DNA of 9,807 bases from Alphaproteobacteria bacterium (GTDB lineage Bacteria; Pseudomonadota; Alphaproteobacteria; Rhodobacterales; Rhodobacteraceae). Position 1 is the first letter of the stretch; each line of letters begins with the position of its first letter. Location of the stretch: assembly GCA_003694465.1 (NCBI GenBank), contig RFKM01000342.1, forward strand, positions 1 to 9,807. Direction: 5' to 3'. The position numbers and the translations under genes were made by a program. The notes below the pieces were generated by a model. The model made no database searches. It saw nothing but the letters and a program-made list of their open reading frames with translations, and was not told where the DNA came from. Shown piece after piece: positions 1-7,459 of this stretch.

Positions 1-263
1 CCGCCGCGCTCGCCGGCAAACCGGCGCCGCTGCGCCCGCAAGGAGCGGCGCTGGTCGATCTCGTGGCGCGCCACTACGAGGCCTCGCTCTCGTTCTACGG
101 CACGGCGCTGGGCGGAAAGGTGATCCGCAAGCATCTCGGCTGGTACATGGACGACGCCGGAACGCCGCCGGCGCTGCGCCGGGCGGTGCTTTCGGAAAGC
201 GCGCCGGCGCGGGTGCTGGCGCTTCTGCCCGAGGCGCTCGGGCCGTGGCGCGCGGCGGCATGA
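1..263 (+). CDS. dusB: tRNA-dihydrouridine synthase DusB (NifR3 family), 3' end only
   Basis: This is the C-terminal part of a flavin-dependent tRNA-dihydrouridine synthase, which reduces a uridine in the tRNA D-loop. Only 86 codons are visible, in frame from base 3, ending at TGA 261-263; the catalytic TIM barrel lies left of the window. The visible tail has the family's helical end: a 'HYEASLSFYG' helix followed by 'KHLGWYM', the basic/aromatic patch typical of DusB just before the C-terminus. Its place directly before ntrB supports the call, because in alphaproteobacteria this gene (historically nifR3) heads the ntrBC operon. Its stop overlaps the ntrB start (ATGA), which suggests translational coupling. 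The family is fairly certain; assignment to DusB rather than another Dus rests on gene order as well as the motif. Confidence 0.88.
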   Translation, partial: AALAGKPAPLRPQGAALVDLVARHYEASLSFYGTALGGKVIRKHLGWYMDDAGTPPALRRAVLSESAPARVLALLPEALGPWRAAA

Positions 264-1333
264 TGGAGGGCGAAACCCTCTGGGCCTCGCTGCCCGTCCC
301 GGCCTTCCTCGTCGATGGGGCCGACCGGATCGCCGAGGTCAACCCCGCGGCCGAGATCTTTCTCAATGCCTCCCGCCGGGCACTGGCCGGGGCAGAGCTC
401 GGGGCGCGCCTGAATACGGGCGGCACCGACATCGGCGCGGCACTGGCCCGGGTCCGGCAGGACCAGAGCCCGCTGTTCATCAACGATGTCGCCCTTGCCC
501 CGCGCGGCGCCGAGGCCCCGACCGAGTGCAGCCTGCAGCTCGCCCCGGTGGCCGGCGACGAGGCCGCGGTGCTGGTGCTGGTGCAGATGCGCCGGATCGC
601 CGGCAAGATCGGCCGCTCGCTCGACGCCCGTTCGGCGGCGCGCTCGGCGGTGGGCATGGCCGAGATGCTCGCCCACGAGATCAAGAACCCGCTGGCCGGG
701 ATCACCGGCGCGGCGCAGCTTCTTTCGATGAACCTCGCCGGCGAGGATGCCGCTCTGACCGATCTCATCGTTGCCGAATGCCGGCGCATCGTCGCCCTGC
801 TCGATCAGGTCGAACAGTTCGGCAACCTGCGCCCGCCCCGGCGCCGCCCGGCCAACCTGCACGACCTGCTCGACCGCGCCCGGCGCTCGGCGGAGCTGGG
901 CTTTGCCGCCCACATGCGCTTCGTCGAGGATTACGACCCCTCGCTGCCCGAGACCGAGGTCGACCCCGACCAGATGATCCAGGTGTTCCTCAACCTCCTC
1001 AAGAACGCCGCCGAGGCCGCCGGGCCGGGGGGCGGCACGATCACCCTGCGCAGCTTCTACGACCACGGCCTGCGCCGGCGCCGCGCCGACGGCAGCCTCG
1101 CCAACCTGCCGCTTCAGGTCGAGATCATCGACGACGGGCCGGGCCTGCCGGACGACATCGCCGGGCAGGTCTTCGAGCCCTTCGTTTCGGGCCGCGAGAA
1201 CGGCACCGGGCTGGGGCTGGCGCTGGTCTCCAAGATCGTCTCCGAACACGACGGGCTGATTGCCGTCGACAGCGCGCCGGGGCGCACGCGCTTTCGCCTT
1301 TCGCTGCCTAAGGCGCAGGAAACAAGGGACTAG
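260..1333 (+). CDS. ntrB: Nitrogen regulation sensor histidine kinase NtrB (GlnL)
   Basis: This is the cytoplasmic two-component kinase that phosphorylates NtrC under nitrogen limitation and is normally held in check by PII protein. It has 357 residues from ATG 260. No membrane segment is seen. Residues about 8-115 form a PAS domain. The H-box 'AHEIKNPL' gives phospho-His139. The N-box has Asn249 ('LLKNAAEA'). The ATP-binding G1 'DDGPGLP' begins at Asp291 and G2 'GTGLGLAL' at Gly315. I chose ATG 260 because it overlaps the dusB stop; ATG 263 is the next codon and a GTG at 245 lies deeper inside dusB, with no clear ribosome-binding site for any of them. That fits translation coupled to dusB. 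ntrC follows after five bases. Length and domain order are normal for the family. Confidence 0.93.
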   Translation: MMEGETLWASLPVPAFLVDGADRIAEVNPAAEIFLNASRRALAGAELGARLNTGGTDIGAALARVRQDQSPLFINDVALAPRGAEAPTECSLQLAPVAGDEAAVLVLVQMRRIAGKIGRSLDARSAARSAVGMAEMLAHEIKNPLAGITGAAQLLSMNLAGEDAALTDLIVAECRRIVALLDQVEQFGNLRPPRRRPANLHDLLDRARRSAELGFAAHMRFVEDYDPSLPETEVDPDQMIQVFLNLLKNAAEAAGPGGGTITLRSFYDHGLRRRRADGSLANLPLQVEIIDDGPGLPDDIAGQVFEPFVSGRENGTGLGLALVSKIVSEHDGLIAVDSAPGRTRFRLSLPKAQETRD

Positions 1334-1338
1334 GCACG

Positions 1339-2754
1339 ATGGATGGCACCGTTCTTGTCGCCGATGACGACCGCACGATTCGCACCGTTCTCACCCAGGC
1401 GCTGACCCGGGCGGGCTGCCGGGTTCATGCCACCGCCTCGCTGGTGACGCTGAAACGCTGGGTGGACGAGGGAAGGGGCGATCTGTTGATCACCGACGTG
1501 GTGATGCCCGACGGCAACGGCCTTGCCGCCCTGCCGGAGATCGCCGCGGCCCGGCCCGACCTGCCTGTGATCGTGATCTCGGCGCAGAACACGATCATGA
1601 CCGCGATCCAGGCCGCCGAGAACGACGTTTTCGACTACCTGCCCAAGCCCTTCGACCTGCCCGACCTGATGCGCCGGGCGGCCCGGGCGCTGGAGCAGGG
1701 CCGGGCCAGCCGGGTCCGCCGCCCCGGCGCTTCCGACCCGGACACGGTGCAAAACGGGGCCGACACTGGCGCCGAAGAGGCGCTGCCGCTGGTCGGGCGC
1801 AGCCCGGCGATGCAGGCGCTTTACCGGCTCGTTGCCCGGGTGATGAACACCGCCCTGCCGGTGCTCGTCGTGGGCGAGAGCGGGACGGGCAAGAGCCTGA
1901 TCGCGCGGGCGATTCACGATTTTTCCGACCGCCGGTCAGAGCCCTTCGTGCCCCTCGCGCCGGAAGATTTCGCCACCGAGGACGGGCCGGCGCGGGCTCT
2001 GGCGCGGGCGGCGCGCGGCACCCTTCTGCTCGAGGCGGTGGAAGATTTCGACGCCCCGGCGCAGGCGCGGCTGACCCGTCTGCTCGACACCCTGCCGGCC
2101 GACGGCGCACGGCTGATCGCCACCGCCCGGGCCGATCTCGAGCGGCGGATGCGCGAAGGCACCCTGCGCGAAGACCTCTATTACCGGCTGGCGGGCGTGA
2201 CCATCGCCGTGCCGCCGCTGCGCGCGCGCATCGAGGACATCCCGGCGCTGGCCGAGCATTTCCTCGCCCGCGCCGCTGCCGAGGGCCTTGCCCCGCGCCG
2301 CCTCGATCCGGAGGCCGAAGAGGTCTTGCGCGCCGCGCCATGGCCGGGAAACGTGCGCCAGCTCGAGAACACGATGCGCCGGCTTCTGGTGGAGGGCGGC
2401 CCGGCCCCGATCGGGCGCGAGGAGCTTGCGGCGGCGCTGGGTTTCGCGGGTGGAGGCACGGCGGGCGCGGGAATGGCGGGCGCGGGGCCGGCCGAGGCGG
2501 GCGAAAGCCTGTCCGAATCGGTCGCCCGTCACCTGAGGCGCTATTTCGACCTGCACGGCGAAGCGCTGCCGCCGCCGGGGCTCCACCGGCGGATTCTCGA
2601 CGAGGTCGAGACGCCGCTGATCGAGATTGCCCTCGAAGCCACCGGCGGAAACCAGCTGCGCTGCGCCGAACTGCTTGGCCTCAACCGGAACACCCTGCGA
2701 AAGAAGATCGCGGCGCTGGGAATTGAGGTGACTCGCCGCCGCCGGTTGATGTAA
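1339..2754 (+). CDS. ntrC: Nitrogen regulation response regulator NtrC, Rhodobacter type without GAFTGA loop
   Basis: This is the DNA-binding partner of NtrB, with 471 residues. The receiver domain (1-120) has acidic pocket D9/D10/D11, phospho-acceptor Asp53 ('ITDVVMPDG') and Lys103. The AAA+ domain (about 150-365) has an intact Walker A 'GESGTGKS' at 179-186, but the segment that normally holds GAFTGA is absent and Walker B is degenerate: '[10 protein letters not shown]' at 228-237 where active members have 'LFLDE'. Putative arginine fingers R277 and R283 ('REDLYYRL') and '[11 protein letters not shown]' at 334-344 are kept. A Gly/Ala linker (about 370-388) leads to a Fis-type helix-turn-helix (433-460). 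In Rhodobacter capsulatus, NtrC lacking this loop activates sigma-70 rather than sigma-54 promoters, so I infer the same here. A purine-rich AAGGGA at 1324-1329 may serve as ribosome-binding site. Confidence 0.93.
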   Translation: MDGTVLVADDDRTIRTVLTQALTRAGCRVHATASLVTLKRWVDEGRGDLLITDVVMPDGNGLAALPEIAAARPDLPVIVISAQNTIMTAIQAAENDVFDYLPKPFDLPDLMRRAARALEQGRASRVRRPGASDPDTVQNGADTGAEEALPLVGRSPAMQALYRLVARVMNTALPVLVVGESGTGKSLIARAIHDFSDRRSEPFVPLAPEDFATEDGPARALARAARGTLLLEAVEDFDAPAQARLTRLLDTLPADGARLIATARADLERRMREGTLREDLYYRLAGVTIAVPPLRARIEDIPALAEHFLARAAAEGLAPRRLDPEAEEVLRAAPWPGNVRQLENTMRRLLVEGGPAPIGREELAAALGFAGGGTAGAGMAGAGPAEAGESLSESVARHLRRYFDLHGEALPPPGLHRRILDEVETPLIEIALEATGGNQLRCAELLGLNRNTLRKKIAALGIEVTRRRRLM

Positions 2755-2774
2755 AACCGCAACAGCCGTGTCAT
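2746..2774 (+). promoter_or_regulatory. Candidate sigma-70-like promoter for ntrYX
   Basis: TTGATG at 2746-2751, overlapping the last codons of ntrC, and TGTCAT at 2769-2774 are separated by 17 bases. Each matches four of six positions of the TTGACA/TATAAT consensus. A start near 2781 would give a leader of about 43 bases carrying a stem-loop and the ntrY ribosome-binding site. It is a pattern match only; read-through from ntrC is equally possible. Confidence 0.35.
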
Positions 2775-2783
2775 TCGTGCAGC

Positions 2784-2806
2784 AGGGCGGCGGCGTCGCC
2801 GGCCCT
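2784..2806 (+). other. GC-rich stem-loop in the ntrC-ntrY gap
   Basis: AGGGC (2784-2788) pairs with GCCCT (2802-2806), and CGGC (2791-2794) pairs with GCCG (2798-2801) around a three-base loop, with a two-base GG bulge on the 5' side. That gives nine G/C-rich base pairs. No T-run follows, so it is unlikely to be an intrinsic terminator. It ends eight bases before the GGGGGAG that precedes the ntrY start, so it could affect transcript stability or ntrY translation. Confidence 0.4.
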
Positions 2807-2823
2807 GCGCGACGGGGGAGAAC

Positions 2824-5082
2824 TTGACGCAAGAGACCTTGCACCCATCGGTCTGGGACCGGCTCGCCGGGCTGCGCCGGTCCTCGGGCCTGCGCTCGGT
2901 GCTGAGCGTGGGCATCGTCACCCTCGGGCCGGTGCTGGTGGCGCTGACCTATCTCGTGCTCGGGCCGCTGAACATGGGGGTGCAGTCGAGCACCCTGCGC
3001 CTCGTCATGCTGGGCGATTTCATCTACATCCTCGCGGTGGCGGCGCTGGTGCTCTCGGGCGTGGTGCGGATGATCGCGGCGCGGCGGGCCAAGTCGGCCG
3101 GGTCGCGGCTGCACCTGCGCCTGACGGGGGTATTCGGCTTTCTGGCCCTGCTGCCGACGGTGCTGGTGGCGGTCTTCGCGGTGCTGACCGTCAACGTCGG
3201 CCTCGAGGGCTGGTTTTCCGAGCGGGTGAGCGGCGTGGTGGCCAATTCGCTCGCCGCCGCCCAAGCCTACGAGAAGGAACACCGCGACGCCCTCGCCGCC
3301 GATGCCGAGGCGCTGGCCCGCGCCCTTGACCGGGCCAAGCAGGCCAACATCTTCCTGACCGAGGCCCAGACCCGGCAGGTGCTCGCCCAGGCCCAGGCGC
3401 AGGTTCAGCGCGGGCTCAAGGAGGCCTATATCGTCGACGGGACCGGGGCGCTGAAGTTGCGCGGCAACCGCTCCTACCGGTTCGATTTCGAACCGCCCAC
3501 CCCCGAGCAGATCGCCCGCGCCCGCGCCGGCGAGACGGTCATCATCGAGGACTGGCCGAACAACGAGTTCCGCGCCCTCGTCAATCTCGCGGCCTTCCCC
3601 GACCACCTGCTGCTGGTCTCGCGCACCGTCGACGGCAACATCTTCTCGCTGCTCGACCAGACCCAGGAAACGGTGCGCTTCTACCAGCAGCTCGAAAGCC
3701 ACCGCGGGCAGGTGCTCTTCGAGTTCGGTCTGATCTACCTCGGCTTCGCGACCATCCTGATCCTCGCCGCGATCTGGCTGGGCATGTGGTTTGCCGAGCG
3801 GCTCGCCCGGCCGGTGGGGGCGCTGGCCGAAGCCGCCGAACGCGTCGGCAAGGGCGATCTCGACGTGCAGGTGCCGGAGGAGGAGACAGGCGACGAGATT
3901 CAGCAATTGTCGCGGCTTTTCAATCGAATGACGCGCGAACTTAAAGCGCAGCGTGAAGCCCTGATCGAAAACACAAGGCAGATCGAACGCCGCCGCCGGC
4001 TGTTCGATTCGGTCCTGTCCTCGATCACCTCCGGGGTCATCGGCCTCGATGCCGAGGGGCGGGTCACCTTCCTCAACCGCGCCGCGCGGGCGCTGCTGTC
4101 GCTGGGCGAGGGCGAGATCGGGCATGATTCGCTCTCGCTGCTCGTGCCGGAATTCGCCCCCCTGCTCGAGCGCCTGCGCCGCGAGGGCGGGGCGCGGGTG
4201 CAGGAAGAGCTGGCGCTGACCCGCGGCGGCCGGCAGGAGCGGCTTCTGGTGCGCATCGCGCCGCGCCATTCGGACCAGGGCGAGCTCGAGGGCTACGTCA
4301 TCGCCTTCGACGACGTGACCGATCTCGTCGCCGCCCAGCGCATGGCCGCATGGGGCGACGTCGCCCGGCGCATCGCCCACGAGATCAAGAACCCGCTGAC
4401 CCCGATCCAGCTTTCGGCCGAGCGAATCCGCCGCAAGTTCGGCCGCATGCTCGAGGAAAAGGAGGCCGAGGATCTCGAGAACCTGACCGGGGTGATCGTG
4501 CGCCAGACCGAGGACCTTCGGCGCATCGTCGACGAGTTTTCGCGTTTCGCCCGCATGCCCGAACCCGACCGCAAGCCCGCCGACCTCGTCGAGCTGGTGC
4601 GCGCGGCGGTGACGCTGCAGAAGGCCGGGCAGACCGAGGTGACCATCGAGGCCGACCTGCCCGACGCGCCGCTCGAGGCCAGTCTCGACGGCACGATGAT
4701 CGGGCAGGCCCTGACCAACCTGATCAAGAACGCCGGCGAGGCGATCGAGAGCCGCCGCGCCCTTGGCGACCTGCCCGAGGGCTACCGCCCGACGATCCGG
4801 GTGCGGCTCTGGCGCGAGGGCAATCAGGCGGTGGTGACGGTGGCCGACAACGGCATCGGCCTGCCGGACGACCGCGCCCGCCTCTTCGAGCCCTACGTGA
4901 CGACGCGCGAGAAGGGCACCGGGCTGGGGCTTCCGATCGTCAAGAAGATCATCGAGGAACATGGCGGCACCCTGCAGCTGGAAGACGCCGAACCCTTCGG
5001 CAACACCGACCGGCCCGGGGCGATGGCGGTGGTGCGCCTGCCGGTGACCCCGGCCGCGCGCGCCCCCGAGGCCGCCGAGTAA
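2824..5082 (+). CDS. ntrY: Membrane-bound nitrogen regulation sensor histidine kinase NtrY
   Basis: This is the sensor kinase for NtrX, with 752 residues. Membrane segments lie at about 27-48, 60-83 and 99-124; a periplasmic region follows (about 125-299, with an alanine-rich helical part and a mixed domain), then a fourth membrane helix at 300-322. In the cytoplasm come HAMP (323-377), PAS (about 390-500), the histidine-phosphotransfer domain with His519 ('[13 protein letters not shown]') and the ATPase domain with Asn636, 'DNGIGLP' from Asp675 and 'GTGLGLP' from Gly698. This is the standard NtrY layout. The start is TTG 2824: GGGGGAG lies at 2814-2820, and the upstream in-frame stretch back to the ntrC stop holds no ATG, GTG or earlier TTG. 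A TTG start suggests modest expression. In Brucella and related bacteria NtrY/NtrX links to redox or oxygen and nitrogen signals; what it senses here cannot be read from sequence. Confidence 0.93.
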   Translation: MTQETLHPSVWDRLAGLRRSSGLRSVLSVGIVTLGPVLVALTYLVLGPLNMGVQSSTLRLVMLGDFIYILAVAALVLSGVVRMIAARRAKSAGSRLHLRLTGVFGFLALLPTVLVAVFAVLTVNVGLEGWFSERVSGVVANSLAAAQAYEKEHRDALAADAEALARALDRAKQANIFLTEAQTRQVLAQAQAQVQRGLKEAYIVDGTGALKLRGNRSYRFDFEPPTPEQIARARAGETVIIEDWPNNEFRALVNLAAFPDHLLLVSRTVDGNIFSLLDQTQETVRFYQQLESHRGQVLFEFGLIYLGFATILILAAIWLGMWFAERLARPVGALAEAAERVGKGDLDVQVPEEETGDEIQQLSRLFNRMTRELKAQREALIENTRQIERRRRLFDSVLSSITSGVIGLDAEGRVTFLNRAARALLSLGEGEIGHDSLSLLVPEFAPLLERLRREGGARVQEELALTRGGRQERLLVRIAPRHSDQGELEGYVIAFDDVTDLVAAQRMAAWGDVARRIAHEIKNPLTPIQLSAERIRRKFGRMLEEKEAEDLENLTGVIVRQTEDLRRIVDEFSRFARMPEPDRKPADLVELVRAAVTLQKAGQTEVTIEADLPDAPLEASLDGTMIGQALTNLIKNAGEAIESRRALGDLPEGYRPTIRVRLWREGNQAVVTVADNGIGLPDDRARLFEPYVTTREKGTGLGLPIVKKIIEEHGGTLQLEDAEPFGNTDRPGAMAVVRLPVTPAARAPEAAE

Positions 5083-5098
5083 AGAGGACGATTTGAGC

Positions 5099-6496
5099 AT
5101 GGCTGACATTCTGATTGTCGATGACGAGCGCGATATCCGGGAGCTGATCTCGGACATCCTCGAGGACGAGGGCTACACCACCCGCCTTGCCGGCAGTTCC
5201 GACGAGGCGCTGGCGCAGATCAACGCCGAGCTGCCGGCGCTGATGATCCTCGACATCTGGCTGAAGGATTCGGCCATGGACGGCATCGACATCCTGAAGA
5301 TGGTCAAGCGCGAGCACCCCGAGGTGCCGGTGGTGATCATCTCCGGCCACGGCAACATCGAGATCGCCGTCGCGGCGATCAAGCAGGGGGCCTATGACTT
5401 CATCGAAAAGCCGTTCAACATCGACCAGCTGATGGTGGTGATCGGCCGGGCGATGGAAACCTCGCGGCTGCGGCGCGAGAATGTCGAGCTGAAGCGGCGC
5501 GAGGCTCCGCCCGTCGAGCTGGTCGGCCAGTCGCCGGCCTTCCGGGCGCTGAAGAGCAACCTCGAGAAGGTGATGCGCTCGAACGGGCGGGTGATGCTGA
5601 CCGGGCCCGCCGGCGCCGGCAAGGAACTGGCGGCGCGGGCGATCCATGCCGGCTCGGAGCGGCGCTCGGCCCCCTTCGTGGTGGTCAATTCCGCCGCCGT
5701 CGAGCCCGACCGGATGGAAGAGGTGCTCTTCGGGCGCGAATCGCGCGAGAGCGGCATCGAGCCGGGGCTGCTCGAACAGGCCAACGGCGGCGTGCTCTAT
5801 TTCGACGAGGTCGCCGACATGCCGCTGGGCACGCAGTCGAAGATCTTGCGGGTGCTGGTCGAACAGCGCTTCGTGCGCGTCGGCGGCAGCGAAAAGGTGA
5901 GCGTCGACGTGCGGGTGATCTCCTCGACCACCCGCGACCTGCCCGCCGAAATCGCCGCCGGGCGCTTCCGTGAGGAACTCTATCACCGGCTCAACGTGGT
6001 GCCGGTGGCGGTGCCGCCGCTGGCCGAGCGGCGCGAGGACATCCCGCTGCTGGCCGAGCATTTCATCCGCCATTTCAACGCCACCCAGGGCCTGCCGCTG
6101 CGCGAGCTTTCGGAAGAGGCGCGCGCGCTTTTGCAATCGATGCCGTGGCCGGGCAACGTGCGCCAGCTCAAGAACGTGATCGAGCGGGTGCTGATCCTCG
6201 GCGAGGGCGGCGGCCCGATCGCCGGAGAGGAGCTGACCGGCATCGAGACCGGCCCCAGCGAGGGCATCGGCCTGCCCCCGGCGCTGGCCACCCTGCCGCT
6301 GCGCGAGGCCCGCGAGGCCTTCGAGCGCGAATACCTGCTCACCCAGATCAACCGCTTCGGCGGCAACATCAGCCGCACGGCGAATTTCGTCGGCATGGAA
6401 CGCTCGGCCCTGCACCGCAAGCTCAAGTCGCTGGGCGTGGTGACCACCAGCAAGGCCGGTGCGCGGGTGGCCTATGTCGCCGGCCAGGGTGAGTGA
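5099..6496 (+). CDS. ntrX: Response regulator NtrX (AAA+ type, no GAFTGA loop)
   Basis: This is the response regulator paired with NtrY, with 465 residues from ATG 5099. The receiver domain (1-120) has D9/D10, phospho-Asp52 ('ILDIWLKDS', with the insertion after the Asp typical of NtrX) and Lys104. The AAA+ domain (about 140-365) has a variant Walker A 'GPAGAGKE' (169-176) and an intact Walker B 'VLYFDEVAD' with D236/E237. The GAFTGA motif is missing from the segment between them (198-232), as reported for other alphaproteobacterial NtrX. Putative arginine fingers R291/R297 and '[11 protein letters not shown]' (349-359) are present. The C-terminus (about 408-446) is a Fis-type helix-turn-helix. 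An in-frame TTG at 5093 (adding Met-Ser) sits closer to AGAGGA at 5083-5088; I prefer the ATG because 'MADILIVDDE' matches how family members begin. It follows ntrY by 16 bases and is probably co-transcribed. Confidence 0.92.
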   Translation: MADILIVDDERDIRELISDILEDEGYTTRLAGSSDEALAQINAELPALMILDIWLKDSAMDGIDILKMVKREHPEVPVVIISGHGNIEIAVAAIKQGAYDFIEKPFNIDQLMVVIGRAMETSRLRRENVELKRREAPPVELVGQSPAFRALKSNLEKVMRSNGRVMLTGPAGAGKELAARAIHAGSERRSAPFVVVNSAAVEPDRMEEVLFGRESRESGIEPGLLEQANGGVLYFDEVADMPLGTQSKILRVLVEQRFVRVGGSEKVSVDVRVISSTTRDLPAEIAAGRFREELYHRLNVVPVAVPPLAERREDIPLLAEHFIRHFNATQGLPLRELSEEARALLQSMPWPGNVRQLKNVIERVLILGEGGGPIAGEELTGIETGPSEGIGLPPALATLPLREAREAFEREYLLTQINRFGGNISRTANFVGMERSALHRKLKSLGVVTTSKAGARVAYVAGQGE

Positions 6497-6533
6497 GCCG
6501 CCCCTGCGCCGCCCCGATTGGAAACGCGCCTTC

Positions 6534-6562
6534 CCGCACGAAAGCTGCCCCTTTTCGGGCGG
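6534..6562 (+). other. Stem-loop downstream of ntrX
   Basis: CCGC at 6534-6537 pairs with GCGG at 6559-6562, and CGAAA at 6539-6543 with TTTCG at 6553-6557, separated by one A/G mismatch and closing a nine-base loop. It lies 38 bases after the ntrX stop and could mark or stabilise the transcript 3' end, but no T-run follows, so a terminator call is not supported. Confidence 0.27.
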
Positions 6563-6598
6563 TCCCGCGCGTCGGATCGCCGGCGCCGGTGCAGGGCG

Positions 6599-6627
6599 TT
6601 GTCTGATGGGCGGGCAAAAGCTATTCT
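6599..6627 (+). promoter_or_regulatory. Candidate sigma-70 promoter for the PopZ-like gene
   Basis: TTGTCT (6599-6604) and TATTCT (6622-6627) are separated by 17 bases, in the less GC-rich part of the 158-base gap after ntrX. A start near 6634 would leave a short leader with GAGG at 6645-6648 ahead of ATG 6655. It suggests the gene is transcribed on its own rather than only from the ntr operon. This is based on consensus match only. Confidence 0.45.
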
Positions 6628-6654
6628 GGTCCGCGAGTCACGGTGAGGCAGAGC

Positions 6655-7437
6655 ATGTCGGAAGCAGTATCGAAGGCGGAAATCGAAGATGTGCTGGAGT
6701 CGATCCGGCGGCTGGTTTCGGCCGATTCGGGCGCCCTGCGCCGTGACGACGCCGCGCAAGAGACGGAAAAACTGGTTCTGACCCCGGCCTTCCGGGTGGA
6801 CCCCGAGCATGAGGCCGCCCCGAAGCCGCGCGATTCGTCTGGCGAAGGATCAGGCCCCGACGAGGCCGCGGCGGACAGCGGCGAAGAGGCGACCCGGACG
6901 CAGGCCGAGGCGCACGAGGCGGGCGCGGATGTGCCACCGGCCGAGGCGGCCCCCAGCCCACAGGCCGAGGCGCGCAGCCTTCTCGAGCGGCGCATCGCCG
7001 AGCTGGAAGCGGCGGTGACCCTCAGCGGCGTCGAATACGAGCCCGACGGCAGCGAGGCCGCGGCGTCCGAGGACGCGGGCGAGGCGCCCTTCGTTCATGT
7101 CGAGGAGACGGCGGCGGAAGGCGAAGCCAACGTCGAGGCGGAGGGGCAGGGCGAAGACGCCGCCGAAGGCGCGCCCGAAGCGGCCGAGTGGCAGGAGGTG
7201 GCCGAAGAGGCGGGCATGGCCACGGCGCCGGAGGCCGACGCCTGGGAAGACGTGTTCGAGCCGGAACCGGCAAGCGATGACGAGGCGGTGATCGACGAAG
7301 AGGCGCTGCGCGAGATGGTCGCGCAGATGGTCCGCGAAGAGCTTCGCGGCCAGCTCGGCGAACGGCTCACCCAGAACATCCGCCGCCTTGTGCGGCGCGA
7401 GATCGCCCGGGCGCTTTCCTTGCAGGAATTCGAATAA
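6655..7437 (+). CDS. PopZ-like acidic, low-complexity protein (putative polar organiser)
   Basis: The 260-residue protein has three parts. A short amphipathic N-terminal helix (about 8-22, 'AEIEDVLESIRRLVS') resembles the 'MEEILASIRRII' partner-binding start of PopZ. A long Ala/Glu/Asp/Pro-rich, probably disordered stretch (about 50-210) is interrupted by a possible helix at 105-122. The C-terminal helical block (about 212-256) has an acidic start ('IDEEALREMVAQMVREEL') and a basic end ('NIRRLVRREIARAL'), like the PopZ self-assembly region. PopZ forms condensates at cell poles and anchors chromosome origins through ParB. I infer a similar scaffold role; no enzyme motif is seen. ATG 6655 is chosen because GAGG lies six bases upstream; a GTG at 6643 is in frame. 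The gene converges on cobQ 22 bases away. Identity with true PopZ (DUF2497) is probable in layout but not proven. Confidence 0.75.
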   Translation: MSEAVSKAEIEDVLESIRRLVSADSGALRRDDAAQETEKLVLTPAFRVDPEHEAAPKPRDSSGEGSGPDEAAADSGEEATRTQAEAHEAGADVPPAEAAPSPQAEARSLLERRIAELEAAVTLSGVEYEPDGSEAAASEDAGEAPFVHVEETAAEGEANVEAEGQGEDAAEGAPEAAEWQEVAEEAGMATAPEADAWEDVFEPEPASDDEAVIDEEALREMVAQMVREELRGQLGERLTQNIRRLVRREIARALSLQEFE

Positions 7438-7459
7438 CCGCCGCCGCGCCCCGCGCCCC

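Noticed and set aside
95..1249. Open frame of 384 codons on the - strand opposite dusB and ntrB
   Set aside because: It is the antisense shadow of the clear dusB and ntrB frames and has no recognisable motif.
1936..5157. Open frame of 1073 codons on the - strand across ntrC and ntrY
   Set aside because: It is antisense to two genes with complete motifs, and its translation is rich in His, Arg, Gly and Gln without domains. High third-position GC removes stop codons from this frame.
4949..6415. Open frame of 488 codons on the - strand opposite ntrX
   Set aside because: It is the antisense shadow of ntrX; the translation is low-complexity and His/Asp rich.
6534..6562. Intrinsic terminator after ntrX
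   Set aside because: The stem-loop has a mismatch and is followed by GC-rich sequence instead of a T-run, so I list it only as a stem-loop.
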